A stretch of 64,000 bases of DNA from an uncultured Bacteroidales bacterium (GCA_900316795.1 ONEF01000014.1:1-64000), one strand, 5' to 3'. Numbered from the stretch's first letter, positions 24,673 to 34,086 are shown. Notes: generated from the sequence alone by a model not told the origin. Made by a program: numbers and translations.

Positions 24673-27264
24673 TTATTGCTGTTTTTTCATGTGAATAAGC
24701 CTAAGGCCCTGGCCTATTGCCAGAACCATAGAAGTTACGGCCAGCAGTGCGGGCCAGGTCCACCAGACTGCAGTCAGGTGTGTCGTCCTGAACAGTTCGC
24801 CGGGGAAAACCTCAACTATCATTATCTGAAGGATCAGGATAATTGCAAAAACCAACAGGAAATTCTTGTTGGCTCCAAGCTTATGGAATGGACCGTGTGA
24901 GGTCATCAGAGTTCTTGCGTTCAGCAGATTCCACCATTGCATAAGGACAAATCCGGTAAAGAAGACAGACAGGAACACATCGTAGCCTTCTGCATGGGGG
25001 GCGTGTTTGTCCACCAGCATGAATATGAATGCAGCGGCAAACATCCCGAGTCCGCAAAGCAGAATTCTGTTCCAGATATAGCGGTTCACGATAGGTTCGC
25101 CAGGTTTTCTCGGCTTTTCCTCCATCACCGCCGGATCCTTAGGTTCAGATGCAAGTGCCAGTGCAGCCAGGGTGTCCATAATAAGGTTAATCCACAGAAT
25201 CTGAGTGATTGTCAGAGGATATTCCTCTTTGAGGAACAGTGGACCTGCAATGGCGGTAAGCAGTGCCGCCACATTTACGCTCAGCTGGAAGAATATGAAA
25301 CGCTGGATGTTATGGTAGATGCTCCTGCCCCACTCCACCGCATTTACTACCGTGGAGAATGAGTCGTCGAGGATTATGATGTCACTGCTTTCCTTAGCCA
25401 CAGCGGTTCCGCTTCCCATGCTCAAGCCTACATTGGCATAATTGAGAGCCGGGGCGTCGTTTGTGCCGTCACCAGTCACAGCCACTACTTCTCCCATGCT
25501 TTCAAGGAGTTTGACAAGACGGACTTTGTCTTCCGGACGGGCCCTGGACATGACCTTTATGTCGGGGATGCGCTTCTTGGCCTGTTCATCGTCCAGAGAT
25601 GCAAACTCCTGTCCGGTGATGGAGTTTTTTTCAACCGTATCTGTGTCTTTCCAGAGAGTTGCCTGGCGCGCTATTTCAATGGCGGTAAGTGAGTTGTCTC
25701 CAGTCACTATTTTAATCGCGATGCCAGCTGATTCACATTTCGCTATAGCCTTTGGAACATCAACTCTTACAGGATCTTCTATCGCGATGAATCCGTCATA
25801 TTCAAGGTTTTTCAGCTCACTCTCCAGAGCCCCATCCATATTCATAGACTTGTGAGCAAACGAAATGCACCTCATTCCCCTTTTCTGGAAGGAGGATATC
25901 TTCTCCAGCTCAGCTGCTTTCTCGTTTTCTTGCATACCGGAGAATGACAAGACCACTTCCGGCGAGCCTTTCACCAGAACCCTTTCCTTGCCGTTCCCTT
26001 CTGAAACGGCAGATGCCATGTATTTGAGGGAAGATGAGAAAGGAATCCTTGCGAGGATTTCCCTCTCCGCTCTTATCGCCCTGTAGTCAAATCCGTTGTC
26101 GCTGATGAACTTGAGCATGGCTCCCTCCGTAGGGTTGCCAATATATTTGTCATCGTCCAGGAATGCAGTGCTGTTGAGGCTTATTGCCCGTGCCGTATCT
26201 TCTGAAAGCGGAAGTGTACATTCCGCCACCTTCATCTTGTTTTGCGTGAGGGTGCCGGTCTTGTCTGTGCATATAACCGTTGCTGCGCCCATTGTCTCGC
26301 AGGCATGCATCTTCCTTACCAGCGCATTCTGCGCAGTCATTTTGCGCATGCTGTAAGCCAAAGACAGTGAAATACTCATTGGAAGGCCTTCAGGAACCGC
26401 CATCACTATCAGAGTTACAGCCAACATGAACATTGTGATAACACGGTTGATCCCGTCAGGTGAGGAAAAATCCAAATCGTTATGATGCAGCTCGTAAACA
26501 AATAAAGCCAGAAAAACCAGGACGGAGATGCTGATTCCAACCCACCCTATCTGCTTCCCAAGTTTTGCCAGCTGCCTGGAAAGCGGGGTCTGGACTCCCG
26601 TATGCTCGCTGGCGGCCCTGGCTGTCTTGCCGATTTCGGTTTTGTCTCCTACAGTTTCCACCAGCATGACGCCTTCTCCTTCGCTTACAATGGTTCCTCT
26701 ATAGAGGTTATTGGGAGAATAAGCTGTATTGTAGCCAGTTGTCTTTTCAGCTCTCTTGGAAGAAGGCTTGCTTTCTCCGTTGAGGCTTGATTCGTCAACT
26801 TTGAGGTTCACAGCCTCGAGGACTGTACCGTCAGCTGGTATTTCATCTCCTTCAGAAAGAATGACATAGTCCCCTGTCACCACTTCAGACTTTGGTATGG
26901 TCATTACGCGGCTTTCGCCGTTTTCCTTCTGGCGGATGACCTTCACCTTGTCATCGTCACTAACCTTGTTGAGTATGTCAAACTCCTTGCCGGCTTTCCT
27001 CTCGTTGAGGAATGAAACAAGCGTGGCCAGTATTATCGCGATGATAATGCCGGCAATTTCCAGCAGGGAGCCCTTGCCGAAAACAATGGTGATTGTCAGC
27101 GATATAGCTGCAGCTATGCTCAAGATGATGATAAGCGGATCCTTGAACTTGCCCAAAAACAGCAGCAGCCAATGAACTCGCTTGGGTGGAGTGAGGACAT
27201 TGCTGCCATACTTGATCCGGCTTTCTTCAACCTGCCTGCTATTTAAGCCTTTGTAGGAGTTCAT
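24673..27264 (-). CDS. calcium-translocating P-type ATPase
   Basis: This is an 863-residue type II P-ATPase exporting Ca2+ from the cytoplasm. It has an N-terminal segment with GLNSRQVEESRIKYGSN, membrane helices M1-M2 (about 32-85), the actuator domain with ESSLNGES (158-165), M4 with the ion-site motif VPEGLP (290-295), the phosphorylation site CTDKTGTLTQ (Asp334), the hinge TGDGTNDAPALNYANVG, and six C-terminal helices. Length and ion-site motif fit PMCA/SERCA-like bacterial pumps. The start lies inside the last codons of valS (26-base overlap), so translation is probably coupled. Confidence 0.93.
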   Translation of the reverse strand: MNSYKGLNSRQVEESRIKYGSNVLTPPKRVHWLLLFLGKFKDPLIIILSIAAAISLTITIVFGKGSLLEIAGIIIAIILATLVSFLNERKAGKEFDILNKVSDDDKVKVIRQKENGESRVMTIPKSEVVTGDYVILSEGDEIPADGTVLEAVNLKVDESSLNGESKPSSKRAEKTTGYNTAYSPNNLYRGTIVSEGEGVMLVETVGDKTEIGKTARAASEHTGVQTPLSRQLAKLGKQIGWVGISISVLVFLALFVYELHHNDLDFSSPDGINRVITMFMLAVTLIVMAVPEGLPMSISLSLAYSMRKMTAQNALVRKMHACETMGAATVICTDKTGTLTQNKMKVAECTLPLSEDTARAISLNSTAFLDDDKYIGNPTEGAMLKFISDNGFDYRAIRAEREILARIPFSSSLKYMASAVSEGNGKERVLVKGSPEVVLSFSGMQENEKAAELEKISSFQKRGMRCISFAHKSMNMDGALESELKNLEYDGFIAIEDPVRVDVPKAIAKCESAGIAIKIVTGDNSLTAIEIARQATLWKDTDTVEKNSITGQEFASLDDEQAKKRIPDIKVMSRARPEDKVRLVKLLESMGEVVAVTGDGTNDAPALNYANVGLSMGSGTAVAKESSDIIILDDSFSTVVNAVEWGRSIYHNIQRFIFFQLSVNVAALLTAIAGPLFLKEEYPLTITQILWINLIMDTLAALALASEPKDPAVMEEKPRKPGEPIVNRYIWNRILLCGLGMFAAAFIFMLVDKHAPHAEGYDVFLSVFFTGFVLMQWWNLLNARTLMTSHGPFHKLGANKNFLLVFAIILILQIMIVEVFPGELFRTTHLTAVWWTWPALLAVTSMVLAIGQGLRLIHMKKQQ

Positions 27265-29875
27265 TAAGGGCTTTCAGTTTTTCGAGAGCGTCACTTTCCT
27301 TCTTCCTTTCAAGATCCACAACAGCCTTTGGTGCGCTGGCGACGAACCTTTCGTTTGAAAGCTTCTTCCTTACACCGGCCAGGAAGCCTTCGTAACGTTT
27401 GATTTCAGCTTCAGTCTTGGCAATCTCGGCAGCGGTGTCAACCTGGACCGGAACGAAGAACTCTGTTGTGCCAACCATGAAGTTGACTCCAGTGGTTCCG
27501 GGAAAGTCTGTACATTCTTCTATCTTTGAAACGTTTGCAAGCTTCTTTACAAGAGGAGCTGCTGAGGATGCAAAAGGTTTCTTCACATATAGTTCAACGG
27601 CTTCCTTAGGAGAAATCTGTTTGCTTTGACGGATGTTCCTGACATTTACCACGCATCCTTTAGCTGTCTCAAAGTCAGAGATGGCGTCATCGTTGACCTT
27701 GCCGGCTTTAGGCATTGTCTGGAGCATTATGGTTTCACCGTCCTTCCTTTCGGCAAGATTCTGCCAGAGTTCCTCGGTTATGAAAGGCATGAACGGGTGC
27801 AGGAGTTTGAGCAGGCTGTCAAAGAATTCCAGGCTCCTGTCGTAGGTATATCTGTCTATCTTCTGTCCGAATGCAGGTTTTACGGCTTCCAGGTACCAGG
27901 CGCAGAATTCATCCCAGAACAGTTTGTAGATTGTCATCGTGGCGTCAGAAATCCTGAACTTGGAGAAGTGGTCTTCTATGGTCTCTATAGATTTTGAAAG
28001 GAGGCTTTCGAACCATTCCACTGCTTTTGACGCAGCCTCTGACGGCTTTGCCTCTTCATCAATTTCCCAGCCCTTTATCAGGCGGAAAGCGTTCCAGATC
28101 TTGTTGCAGAAATTCCTTCCCTGCTCAACCTGGCTCTCGTCAAAGAATATGTCGTTGCCGGCTGAAGAGCAGAGCAGCATACCTATTCTCACGGCATCAG
28201 CTCCGTACTGCTTGATAAGGAGCAGCGGATCAGGAGAATTGCCGAGAGTCTTGCTCATCTTCCTGCCGAGCTTGTCTCTTACGATACCGGTCAGGTAAAC
28301 GTTGCTGAACGGTTCCTTTCCTGCAAACTCGTCAGCTGCCATAATCATCCTGGCAACCCAGAAGAACAGGATATCCGGTCCGGTTATCAGGTCATTGGTC
28401 GGGAAATAATATGCCAGGTCCTTGTTAGGCTCCCTGTCAGGGAATCCCGGCTTCTGGGGATCAAACACAGACATAGGCCACAGCCAGGATGAGAACCAGG
28501 TGTCAAGGACGTCCTCGTCCTGCTTCAGTTCATCAGGCTTCAGTCCAGGATGCTTTTCAAGAGCCTCTTTGTAGGCCTCTTCTTTGGTGGCGGCTACAAA
28601 GCAGTCTCCGTCCGGAGTATAATATGCCGGAATCTGCTGTCCCCACCAAAGCTGACGGGATATGCACCAGTCCCTTACAGTCTCCATCCAGTGGCGGTAA
28701 GTGTTGGTGAAGCGGTCAGGAATGAGTTTTACTTTGCCGTCCTCCACACTCTTGAGGGCCTTCTTGGCCAGGTCTTCCATCTTCAGGAACCACTGCAGGG
28801 AGAGCTTAGGCTCAATGACGGCATCTGTTCTTTCTGAGTGTCCGACAGGAGAGATGTAATCTTCAATCTTCTCAAGGTTTCCGGCCTCTTCCAGCATCTT
28901 CACGATGTTCTTTCTGGCCTGGAACCTTTCCTGGCCAACAAGTATCTGGGCCTTTTCGTTGAGACATCCGTCATCGTCTATGATGTCCAGGACTGGAAGA
29001 TGGTGCCTGAGGCCTATTTCATAGTCGTTTATGTCGTGAGCCGGAGTGACCTTGAGGCATCCGGTTCCGAAATCCATTGTCACATAATCATCCTCGATAA
29101 TCGGAATCTCCCTGTTTATCAGAGGAATTAGTATCTTCTTGCCACGAAGGTGGTGGTAACGCTCGTCATTAGGATTTATGCACACGGCAGCATCCGCCAT
29201 TATGGTTTCAGGACGAGTGGTCGCGATGATGATATACTTGTCCGTGGCCTTTCCCTCATCGCTGATGAAATATCTCAGGTAATAGAGCTTGCTCTTTGTC
29301 TCCTTGTGGATTACTTCCTCGTCGCTGACTGCGGTCTTTCCTACAGGATCCCAGTTGACCATTCTCACGCCTCTGTAAATCATTCCTTTCTTGTAGAAAT
29401 ACACGAAGGTGTTTATAACGGCCTTGCTAAGTTCCGGTTCCATGGTGAAGCGCGTGCGGTCCCAGTCACAGGATGCCCCCAACTTCCGGAGCTGCTTGAG
29501 TATGATTCCGCCGTGCTCTTCCTTCCATTTCCAGGCTTCTTCCAGGAACTGCTCCCTTGTAAGGGAAGATTTCTCTATCCCCCTTTCCTTGAGCCTTGCC
29601 ACAACCTTTGCTTCTGTTGCTATGGAAGCGTGGTCAGTGCCGGGAACCCAGCAGGCGTTTTTGCCTGTCATGCGGGCTCTTCTGATCAGGACATCCTGGA
29701 TGGTGTTGTTCATCATGTGCCCCATGTGAAGCACTCCGGTGACGTTTGGAGGAGGTATCACAATAGAATAAGGTTCCCTTTCATCGGGTTCCGAGTGGAA
29801 TATCTTGTTCTCTAACCAATAAGAATACCATTTGTCTTCCGTCAAGGAAGGGTCGTACTTTGCAGGAATGTCCAT
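27239..29875 (-). CDS. valS: valyl-tRNA synthetase
   Basis: ValRS charges tRNA-Val. In 878 residues it shows the class Ia HIGH-type motif PPPNVTGVLHMGHMMNN (41-57), the WCISRQLWWGQQIP segment, an editing (CP1) domain, KMSKTLGNSPDP near 535, the anticodon domain with HPFMPFITEELWQNL, and the C-terminal coiled-coil arm typical of ValRS. Two -7 promoter boxes and a hairpin lie in its leader. It heads the run valS, Ca2+-ATPase, thioesterase, tatA, tatC, ABC-F. Confidence 0.97.
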   Translation of the reverse strand: MDIPAKYDPSLTEDKWYSYWLENKIFHSEPDEREPYSIVIPPPNVTGVLHMGHMMNNTIQDVLIRRARMTGKNACWVPGTDHASIATEAKVVARLKERGIEKSSLTREQFLEEAWKWKEEHGGIILKQLRKLGASCDWDRTRFTMEPELSKAVINTFVYFYKKGMIYRGVRMVNWDPVGKTAVSDEEVIHKETKSKLYYLRYFISDEGKATDKYIIIATTRPETIMADAAVCINPNDERYHHLRGKKILIPLINREIPIIEDDYVTMDFGTGCLKVTPAHDINDYEIGLRHHLPVLDIIDDDGCLNEKAQILVGQERFQARKNIVKMLEEAGNLEKIEDYISPVGHSERTDAVIEPKLSLQWFLKMEDLAKKALKSVEDGKVKLIPDRFTNTYRHWMETVRDWCISRQLWWGQQIPAYYTPDGDCFVAATKEEAYKEALEKHPGLKPDELKQDEDVLDTWFSSWLWPMSVFDPQKPGFPDREPNKDLAYYFPTNDLITGPDILFFWVARMIMAADEFAGKEPFSNVYLTGIVRDKLGRKMSKTLGNSPDPLLLIKQYGADAVRIGMLLCSSAGNDIFFDESQVEQGRNFCNKIWNAFRLIKGWEIDEEAKPSEAASKAVEWFESLLSKSIETIEDHFSKFRISDATMTIYKLFWDEFCAWYLEAVKPAFGQKIDRYTYDRSLEFFDSLLKLLHPFMPFITEELWQNLAERKDGETIMLQTMPKAGKVNDDAISDFETAKGCVVNVRNIRQSKQISPKEAVELYVKKPFASSAAPLVKKLANVSKIEECTDFPGTTGVNFMVGTTEFFVPVQVDTAAEIAKTEAEIKRYEGFLAGVRKKLSNERFVASAPKAVVDLERKKESDALEKLKALNELLQRLK

Positions 29876-29882
29876 AATCTTT

Positions 29883-29890
29883 CAAATTTA
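29883..29890 (-). promoter_or_regulatory. proximal -7 element TAAATTTG of valS
   Basis: The minus-strand TAAATTTG ends seven bases before the valS ATG at 29875, so a transcript from here would have almost no leader. Confidence 0.5.
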
Positions 29891-29924
29891 CAGGTGTGGT
29901 CCGTTTTTTTTGCCACACAACCTG
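29891..29924 (-). promoter_or_regulatory. hairpin in the valS leader
   Basis: CAGGTGTGG (29891-29899) pairs with CCACACAACCTG (29913-29924), leaving an AA bulge and a 13-base loop. It would only be in transcripts that start at the distal promoter box. Confidence 0.45.
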
Positions 29925-29932
29925 CAAATTTA
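29925..29932 (-). promoter_or_regulatory. distal -7 element TAAATTTG of valS
   Basis: A second minus-strand TAAATTTG lies 49 bases upstream of the ATG, directly before the hairpin. Confidence 0.5.
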
Positions 29933-30004
29933 ATAATTTTAAACTTCATTATTTTCAAATATCAATATAGGTGTGCAAATTGGCGTCATTTCCCCTATTT
30001 TGAT

Positions 30005-30012
30005 TATATTTG
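30005..30012 (+). promoter_or_regulatory. -7 promoter element TATATTTG for the DUF3467 gene
   Basis: TATATTTG ends 27 bases before the ATG at 30040. It overlaps a TTG that would otherwise extend the frame, which rules out that start. Confidence 0.62.
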
Positions 30013-30039
30013 CCAGCTAATAAATCTAAACATACAAGT

Positions 30040-30345
30040 ATGGCTGACAACAAGCAACTGGACATAGAACTCGGCAGCGAAGTGGCTAAAGGTTCATACT
30101 GCAACCTTTCCATAATAACCCACTCTCCAAATGAGTTTGTTCTTGACTTTTTGAAGATACTGCCAGGATTCCCCAAGGCGGTTGTAACTGAAAGAATCAT
30201 AATGACTCCGGAAAATGCCAAGAGGCTCCGCGATGCCCTTGCGGACAACATCGGCAAGTTTGAGTCTCATTTCGGCAAGATTGAGCTTCACAATCCGGAA
30301 CCCCAGGTTCCCATAGGGTTCAACCCCTCCGGAAACAAATCGTAA
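30040..30345 (+). CDS. DUF3467 domain protein
   Basis: The 101-residue soluble protein matches the small DUF3467 family: LGSEVAKGSYCNLSIITHSPNEFVLDFL, then ITMTP-like RIIMTPENAKRLRDALADNIGKFE. A Pro-rich C-terminus follows. The family is widespread in Bacteroidota and of unknown function; homologous fragments recall antitoxin-like or sheath subunit folds, but nothing here settles it. I start at MADNKQL because the upstream TTG lies in the promoter. It sits 19 bases before etfB and may share its transcript. Confidence 0.85.
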   Translation: MADNKQLDIELGSEVAKGSYCNLSIITHSPNEFVLDFLKILPGFPKAVVTERIIMTPENAKRLRDALADNIGKFESHFGKIELHNPEPQVPIGFNPSGNKS

Positions 30346-30364
30346 ATAGTTAGAATTTATTGAT

Positions 30365-31246
30365 ATGAGCAAAGAATTTAAGATTGTAGTCCTTGCAAAG
30401 CAGGTTCCTGATACCAGGAATGTGGGCAAGGATGCGATGACCCCGGAAGGGACAGTGAACAGGGCCGCCCTTCCTGCAATTTTCAACCCTGAAGACATGA
30501 ATGCACTGGAGCAGGCGCTCAGGATAAAGGACAAGTTCCCTGGATCAAAGGTTTATATCCTTACCATGGGTCCATTCAGAGCTGCTGAGGTTATCCGCGA
30601 AGGCCTTTTCCGCGGTACAGATGGAGGAATCCTCCTTACCGACCGCCGTTTTGCAGGTGCCGATACTTTGGCTACATCATACGCAATCTCACAGGCTATC
30701 AAGAAGATGGCTCCAGACATGATAGTTGCCGGAAGGCAGGCCATTGACGGTGATACCGCACAGGTCGGCCCTCAGGTTGCCGAGAAACTCGGATGGCCTC
30801 AGGTAACTTACGCTGAAGAAATCCAGGACATTGATGAAAATAAAGTAACCGTTCTCCGCAGGCTGGAAAGAGGCATAGAGGTTGTCACGTCAACCCTTCC
30901 TTGTCTGATTACTGTTCATGCTACCGCAGCTCCTTGCCGTCCAAGAAACGCCAAGATGGTGCTCAAGTACAAGTATTCCAGAACTGCAAATGAGGAGAAA
31001 GATCCTCTGAACGAAGGCAAATATGCCATTTCAGTTGATGAAAAACCATATCTGAGAATCCAGGAATGGACAGTTGACGATGTTGGCGGAGATGCTGAAA
31101 GCTACGGATTCGCAGGTTCCCCTACCAAGGTGAAGAAGGTGGAGAACATCGTTTTCAAGGCTAAGGAAAGCAAGGTCCTTTCAGGCTCTGATGCAGACAT
31201 TGATTCCCTCATCGGCGAACTTATGGCAAATCACGAAATTGGTTAA
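30365..31246 (+). CDS. etfB: electron transfer flavoprotein beta subunit
   Basis: EtfB forms the AMP/FAD-containing half of ETF, which exchanges electrons with acyl-CoA dehydrogenases. The 293 residues begin with KIVVLAKQVPDTRNV and contain FNPEDMNALEQALRIKD, ILTMGP and VAGRQAIDGDTAQVGPQVAE. The GRQ-IDGDTAQVGP form is the one found in ETFs of anaerobes that hold a second FAD and can bifurcate electrons from NADH, rather than the mitochondrial KQAIDDD form. It is the first of an etfB-etfA-dehydrogenase unit. Confidence 0.95.
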   Translation: MSKEFKIVVLAKQVPDTRNVGKDAMTPEGTVNRAALPAIFNPEDMNALEQALRIKDKFPGSKVYILTMGPFRAAEVIREGLFRGTDGGILLTDRRFAGADTLATSYAISQAIKKMAPDMIVAGRQAIDGDTAQVGPQVAEKLGWPQVTYAEEIQDIDENKVTVLRRLERGIEVVTSTLPCLITVHATAAPCRPRNAKMVLKYKYSRTANEEKDPLNEGKYAISVDEKPYLRIQEWTVDDVGGDAESYGFAGSPTKVKKVENIVFKAKESKVLSGSDADIDSLIGELMANHEIG

Positions 31247-31250
31247 CAAC

Positions 31251-31256
31251 AGGAGG
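31251..31256 (+). promoter_or_regulatory. strong ribosome binding site of etfA
   Basis: AGGAGG stands eight bases before the etfA ATG. A full Shine-Dalgarno sequence is unusual in this window. Confidence 0.8.
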
Positions 31257-31264
31257 AAAGCATT

Positions 31265-32284
31265 ATGAACAATATAATAGTTTATGCAGAAACCGACGGC
31301 GGAAAGATCTGCGATGTTTCATTGGAACTTCTTACCAAGGCCAGAGGTCTTGCAGAAAGACTTGGCGTTGACGTTGAGGCTCTTCTTATCGGTAGCAATG
31401 TAGAAAAGCTTGCAGATGAGCTTTATGCTTACGGAGCAAAAGTTGTACATCTGGCAGATGATCCTTGCCTTGAGTACTTCCGCACGCTTCCTTACGCTGC
31501 CATCACTCTGAGAGTGTTCAATACAGAAAAACCTCAGATAGCTCTCTTCGGGGCTACAACGGTTGGCAGGGACCTTGCTCCGAGAGTATCGAGCGCACTC
31601 AAGAGCGGTCTTACGGCAGACTGCACCAGCCTTGAAATCGGTAACCATACTGATGCCAAGACCGGCAAGCAATATACAAACCTTCTCTATCAGATCCGTC
31701 CTGCATTCGGCGGAAACATCATTGCCACCATCGTCAACCCTGAGCACAGGCCTCAGATGGCTACAGTGCGTGAGGGTGTGATGAAGAAAGAGCCTCTCGC
31801 AGAGCCTGTAAAAGGGAAAATCAACCGCATAGACGTTTCCACCATTCTGGTGGACAGCGACTTTGCCGTTGAAATCATCAAGAGGGAGATCGAGGAAAGA
31901 AAGATAGACATCAAAGGCGCCCAGATAATCGTCGATGGCGGTTACGGCGTAGGCAGCAAGGAGAACTTCTCCCTTGTCTTTGACCTGGCCAAAACCCTTG
32001 GAGCTCAAGTTGGAGCTTCCCGTGCGGCTGTGGATGCCGGCTTCGTGGAGAACGCAAGGCAGATCGGCCAGACCGGTGTTACCGTAAGGCCTAAGCTGAT
32101 TATCTGCGTGGGAGTCAGCGGTGCCATCCAGCATACCGCCGGTATGGACCAGAGCAAGATTATCATCGCGATAAACAATGACCCTCAGGCCCCTATCCAC
32201 AAGATAGCGGACTACTCCATCATAGGAGACCTCAATGAAGTTGTACCAAAGATGATTGCTTCATACAAGAAGCAGAGCAAATAG
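31265..32284 (+). CDS. etfA: electron transfer flavoprotein alpha subunit
   Basis: The 339-residue EtfA carries the FAD-binding C-terminal domain: VDGGYGVGSKENFSLVFDLAKTLGAQVGASRAAVDAGF-type sequence near 215-250, GQTGVTVRPKLIICVGVSGAIQHTAGMDQSK and the closing IAINNDPQAPIHKIADYSIIGDLNEVVP, all classic. The N-terminal half has the expected GATTVGRDLAPRVSS. It lies 18 bases after etfB with its own AGGAGG site and 11 bases before the dehydrogenase. Confidence 0.96.
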   Translation: MNNIIVYAETDGGKICDVSLELLTKARGLAERLGVDVEALLIGSNVEKLADELYAYGAKVVHLADDPCLEYFRTLPYAAITLRVFNTEKPQIALFGATTVGRDLAPRVSSALKSGLTADCTSLEIGNHTDAKTGKQYTNLLYQIRPAFGGNIIATIVNPEHRPQMATVREGVMKKEPLAEPVKGKINRIDVSTILVDSDFAVEIIKREIEERKIDIKGAQIIVDGGYGVGSKENFSLVFDLAKTLGAQVGASRAAVDAGFVENARQIGQTGVTVRPKLIICVGVSGAIQHTAGMDQSKIIIAINNDPQAPIHKIADYSIIGDLNEVVPKMIASYKKQSK

Positions 32285-32288
32285 GAGG
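32283..32288 (+). promoter_or_regulatory. strong ribosome binding site of the acyl-CoA dehydrogenase
   Basis: AGGAGG overlaps the etfA stop codon (TAG at 32282-32284) and stands seven bases before the next ATG, which would favour coupled translation. Confidence 0.78.
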
Positions 32289-32295
32289 ACAGAAA

Positions 32296-34077
32296 ATGGC
32301 AAATTTTTACAAAGATAACCAAGACCTCAAGTTCCAGCTTTCCCATCCTATGATGAAGAGGATCGTGGAACTCAAAGAGAACAATTATGCAGACTACGGA
32401 AAGTATGACTACGCTCCGAAGGATTTTGCAGACGCTATAGATTCCTATGACCGCGTGATGGATATCATCGGCCAGATTTGCGGTGACATCCTTGCTGCAA
32501 ATGCAGAGCAGGTGGACGCAGACGGTCCTGTATGCAAGGACGGAAGGGTAACCTATGCAGAGGGTACCAAGAAGAACCAGGAGGCTCTTACCCAGGCAGG
32601 AGTTTACGGAATCGCTCTTCCACGCAAGTATGACGGACTCAACTTCTCCATGGTTCCATACGTGATGGCAGCTGAACTTACCGCAAGAGCTGATGCCGGA
32701 TATGCCAACATCTGGGGCTTGCAGGATTGTGCGGAGACAATCGCCGAGTTCGCTTCCGAGGAAATCAAAGCAGAATTCCTTCCAAGGATCCACAAGGGAG
32801 AGACTTGCTCAATGGACCTTACGGAGCCTGATGCAGGTTCTGATCTCCAGGCTGTTATGCTCAAAGCCACCTGGGACGAGGGAAAGCAGATGTGGATGCT
32901 CAACGGCGTAAAGAGATTCATCACCAACGGAGACGCTGACATAAAGCTGGTTCTGGCAAGAAGCGAGGAAGGCACATCAGACGCTCGCGGGCTTTCATAC
33001 TTTGTCCACGACAAGAAGTGGGGTGGCGTTACCGTCAGAAGAATCGAGAACAAGCTCGGTATCCACGGTTCCCCTACCTGTGAACTCGTGTTCCGCAACG
33101 CCCCTGCCAAGATAGTCGGAGACCGCAAGATGGGTCTTATCAAATACGTTATGAGCCTTATGAACGGTGCCCGTCTTGGTGTCGGCGCACAGAGTGTAGG
33201 AATCAGCGAGGCAGCTTACCGCGAAGCTCTCAAGTATGCCAACGAGAGAGAGCAGTTCGGAAAGAAGATCATTGAGTTCCCTGCTGTCTATGAGATGCTC
33301 GCAGTGATGAAGGCAAAGCTTCAGGCTAGCCGTGCAATCCTCTATGAGACTTCACGTTGCGTGGATATTTACAAGGCTCTCAACGCTCTTGTAACTCCTG
33401 AGAGAAAGCTCACTCCTGAAGAAAGGAAGGAAAACAAGAAGTATTCCCGCTATGCGGACATGCTTACCCCTCTTTTGAAGATGACTTCTTCCGAGTTCTG
33501 CAACCAGAACGCCTACGATGCCATCCAGGTTCACGGCGGTAGCGGTTACATGAAAGAGTATCCTGTCGAGAGACTCTACCGCGACGCGAGAATCACCACC
33601 ATCTACGAGGGAACTTCCCAGCTCCAGACTGTTGCAGCCATCCGTTATGTGACTAACGGTTCATATCTTGAGATGATCCGCAACGAGTACGAGAGCCAGG
33701 AAATCAAGGTCAGCGACAGTGTTGCTGCCGCCTGCCCGGACGCTCAGGTAAGACTTGAGAAAGTGAAGGCAAGATTGGTTGCAATGACAGAGCAGTACGA
33801 GAAGACCGTTGCCCTGATGGAGGGAAAGCCAGAGGAATACATTGATTTCCAGGCACGCAAGATGTGCGAGATGGCTGCTTTCATCATCGAGGGCTACCTC
33901 CTTCTTCTGGATTCTCTCCGCTGCGAGAAGTTCATCGATTCTGCTGAAGTGTTCTCAGAAAGGGCACAGGCTTGGAACAACGAGCGTCACTTCTACATTT
34001 ACAACTGCAACAGCGAGACTATCCTCTCCACCTGCAAGAACGTGAAGTCAGACCTTGACATCGTTTATCAGGACTAA
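32296..34077 (+). CDS. acyl-CoA dehydrogenase (long form, C-terminal extension)
   Basis: This flavoenzyme oxidises an acyl-CoA or reduces an enoyl-CoA, with ETF as electron partner. The 593 residues contain an N-terminal helical domain, the FAD-binding MDLTEPDAGSDLQAVMLKA and NGVKRFITNGD, HGSPTCELVFRNAP, and YRDARITTIYEGTSQLQ with the likely catalytic Glu (about residue 437). After this, a further 150 residues form the extra helical domain of the long FadE-like group. The tight etfB-etfA-dehydrogenase arrangement suggests a dedicated complex. The acyl chain cannot be inferred, though crotonyl/butyryl-CoA is plausible in an anaerobe. Confidence 0.93.
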   Translation: MANFYKDNQDLKFQLSHPMMKRIVELKENNYADYGKYDYAPKDFADAIDSYDRVMDIIGQICGDILAANAEQVDADGPVCKDGRVTYAEGTKKNQEALTQAGVYGIALPRKYDGLNFSMVPYVMAAELTARADAGYANIWGLQDCAETIAEFASEEIKAEFLPRIHKGETCSMDLTEPDAGSDLQAVMLKATWDEGKQMWMLNGVKRFITNGDADIKLVLARSEEGTSDARGLSYFVHDKKWGGVTVRRIENKLGIHGSPTCELVFRNAPAKIVGDRKMGLIKYVMSLMNGARLGVGAQSVGISEAAYREALKYANEREQFGKKIIEFPAVYEMLAVMKAKLQASRAILYETSRCVDIYKALNALVTPERKLTPEERKENKKYSRYADMLTPLLKMTSSEFCNQNAYDAIQVHGGSGYMKEYPVERLYRDARITTIYEGTSQLQTVAAIRYVTNGSYLEMIRNEYESQEIKVSDSVAAACPDAQVRLEKVKARLVAMTEQYEKTVALMEGKPEEYIDFQARKMCEMAAFIIEGYLLLLDSLRCEKFIDSAEVFSERAQAWNNERHFYIYNCNSETILSTCKNVKSDLDIVYQD

Positions 34078-34086
34078 TTCCAGGAT

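Noticed and set aside
30010-30039. TTG-initiated extension of the DUF3467 protein
   Set aside because: The extra codons overlap the TATATTTG promoter element, so they are not transcribed from it.
31319-32200. 293-residue minus-strand open frame
   Set aside because: It is antisense to etfA, which has complete FAD-binding motifs.
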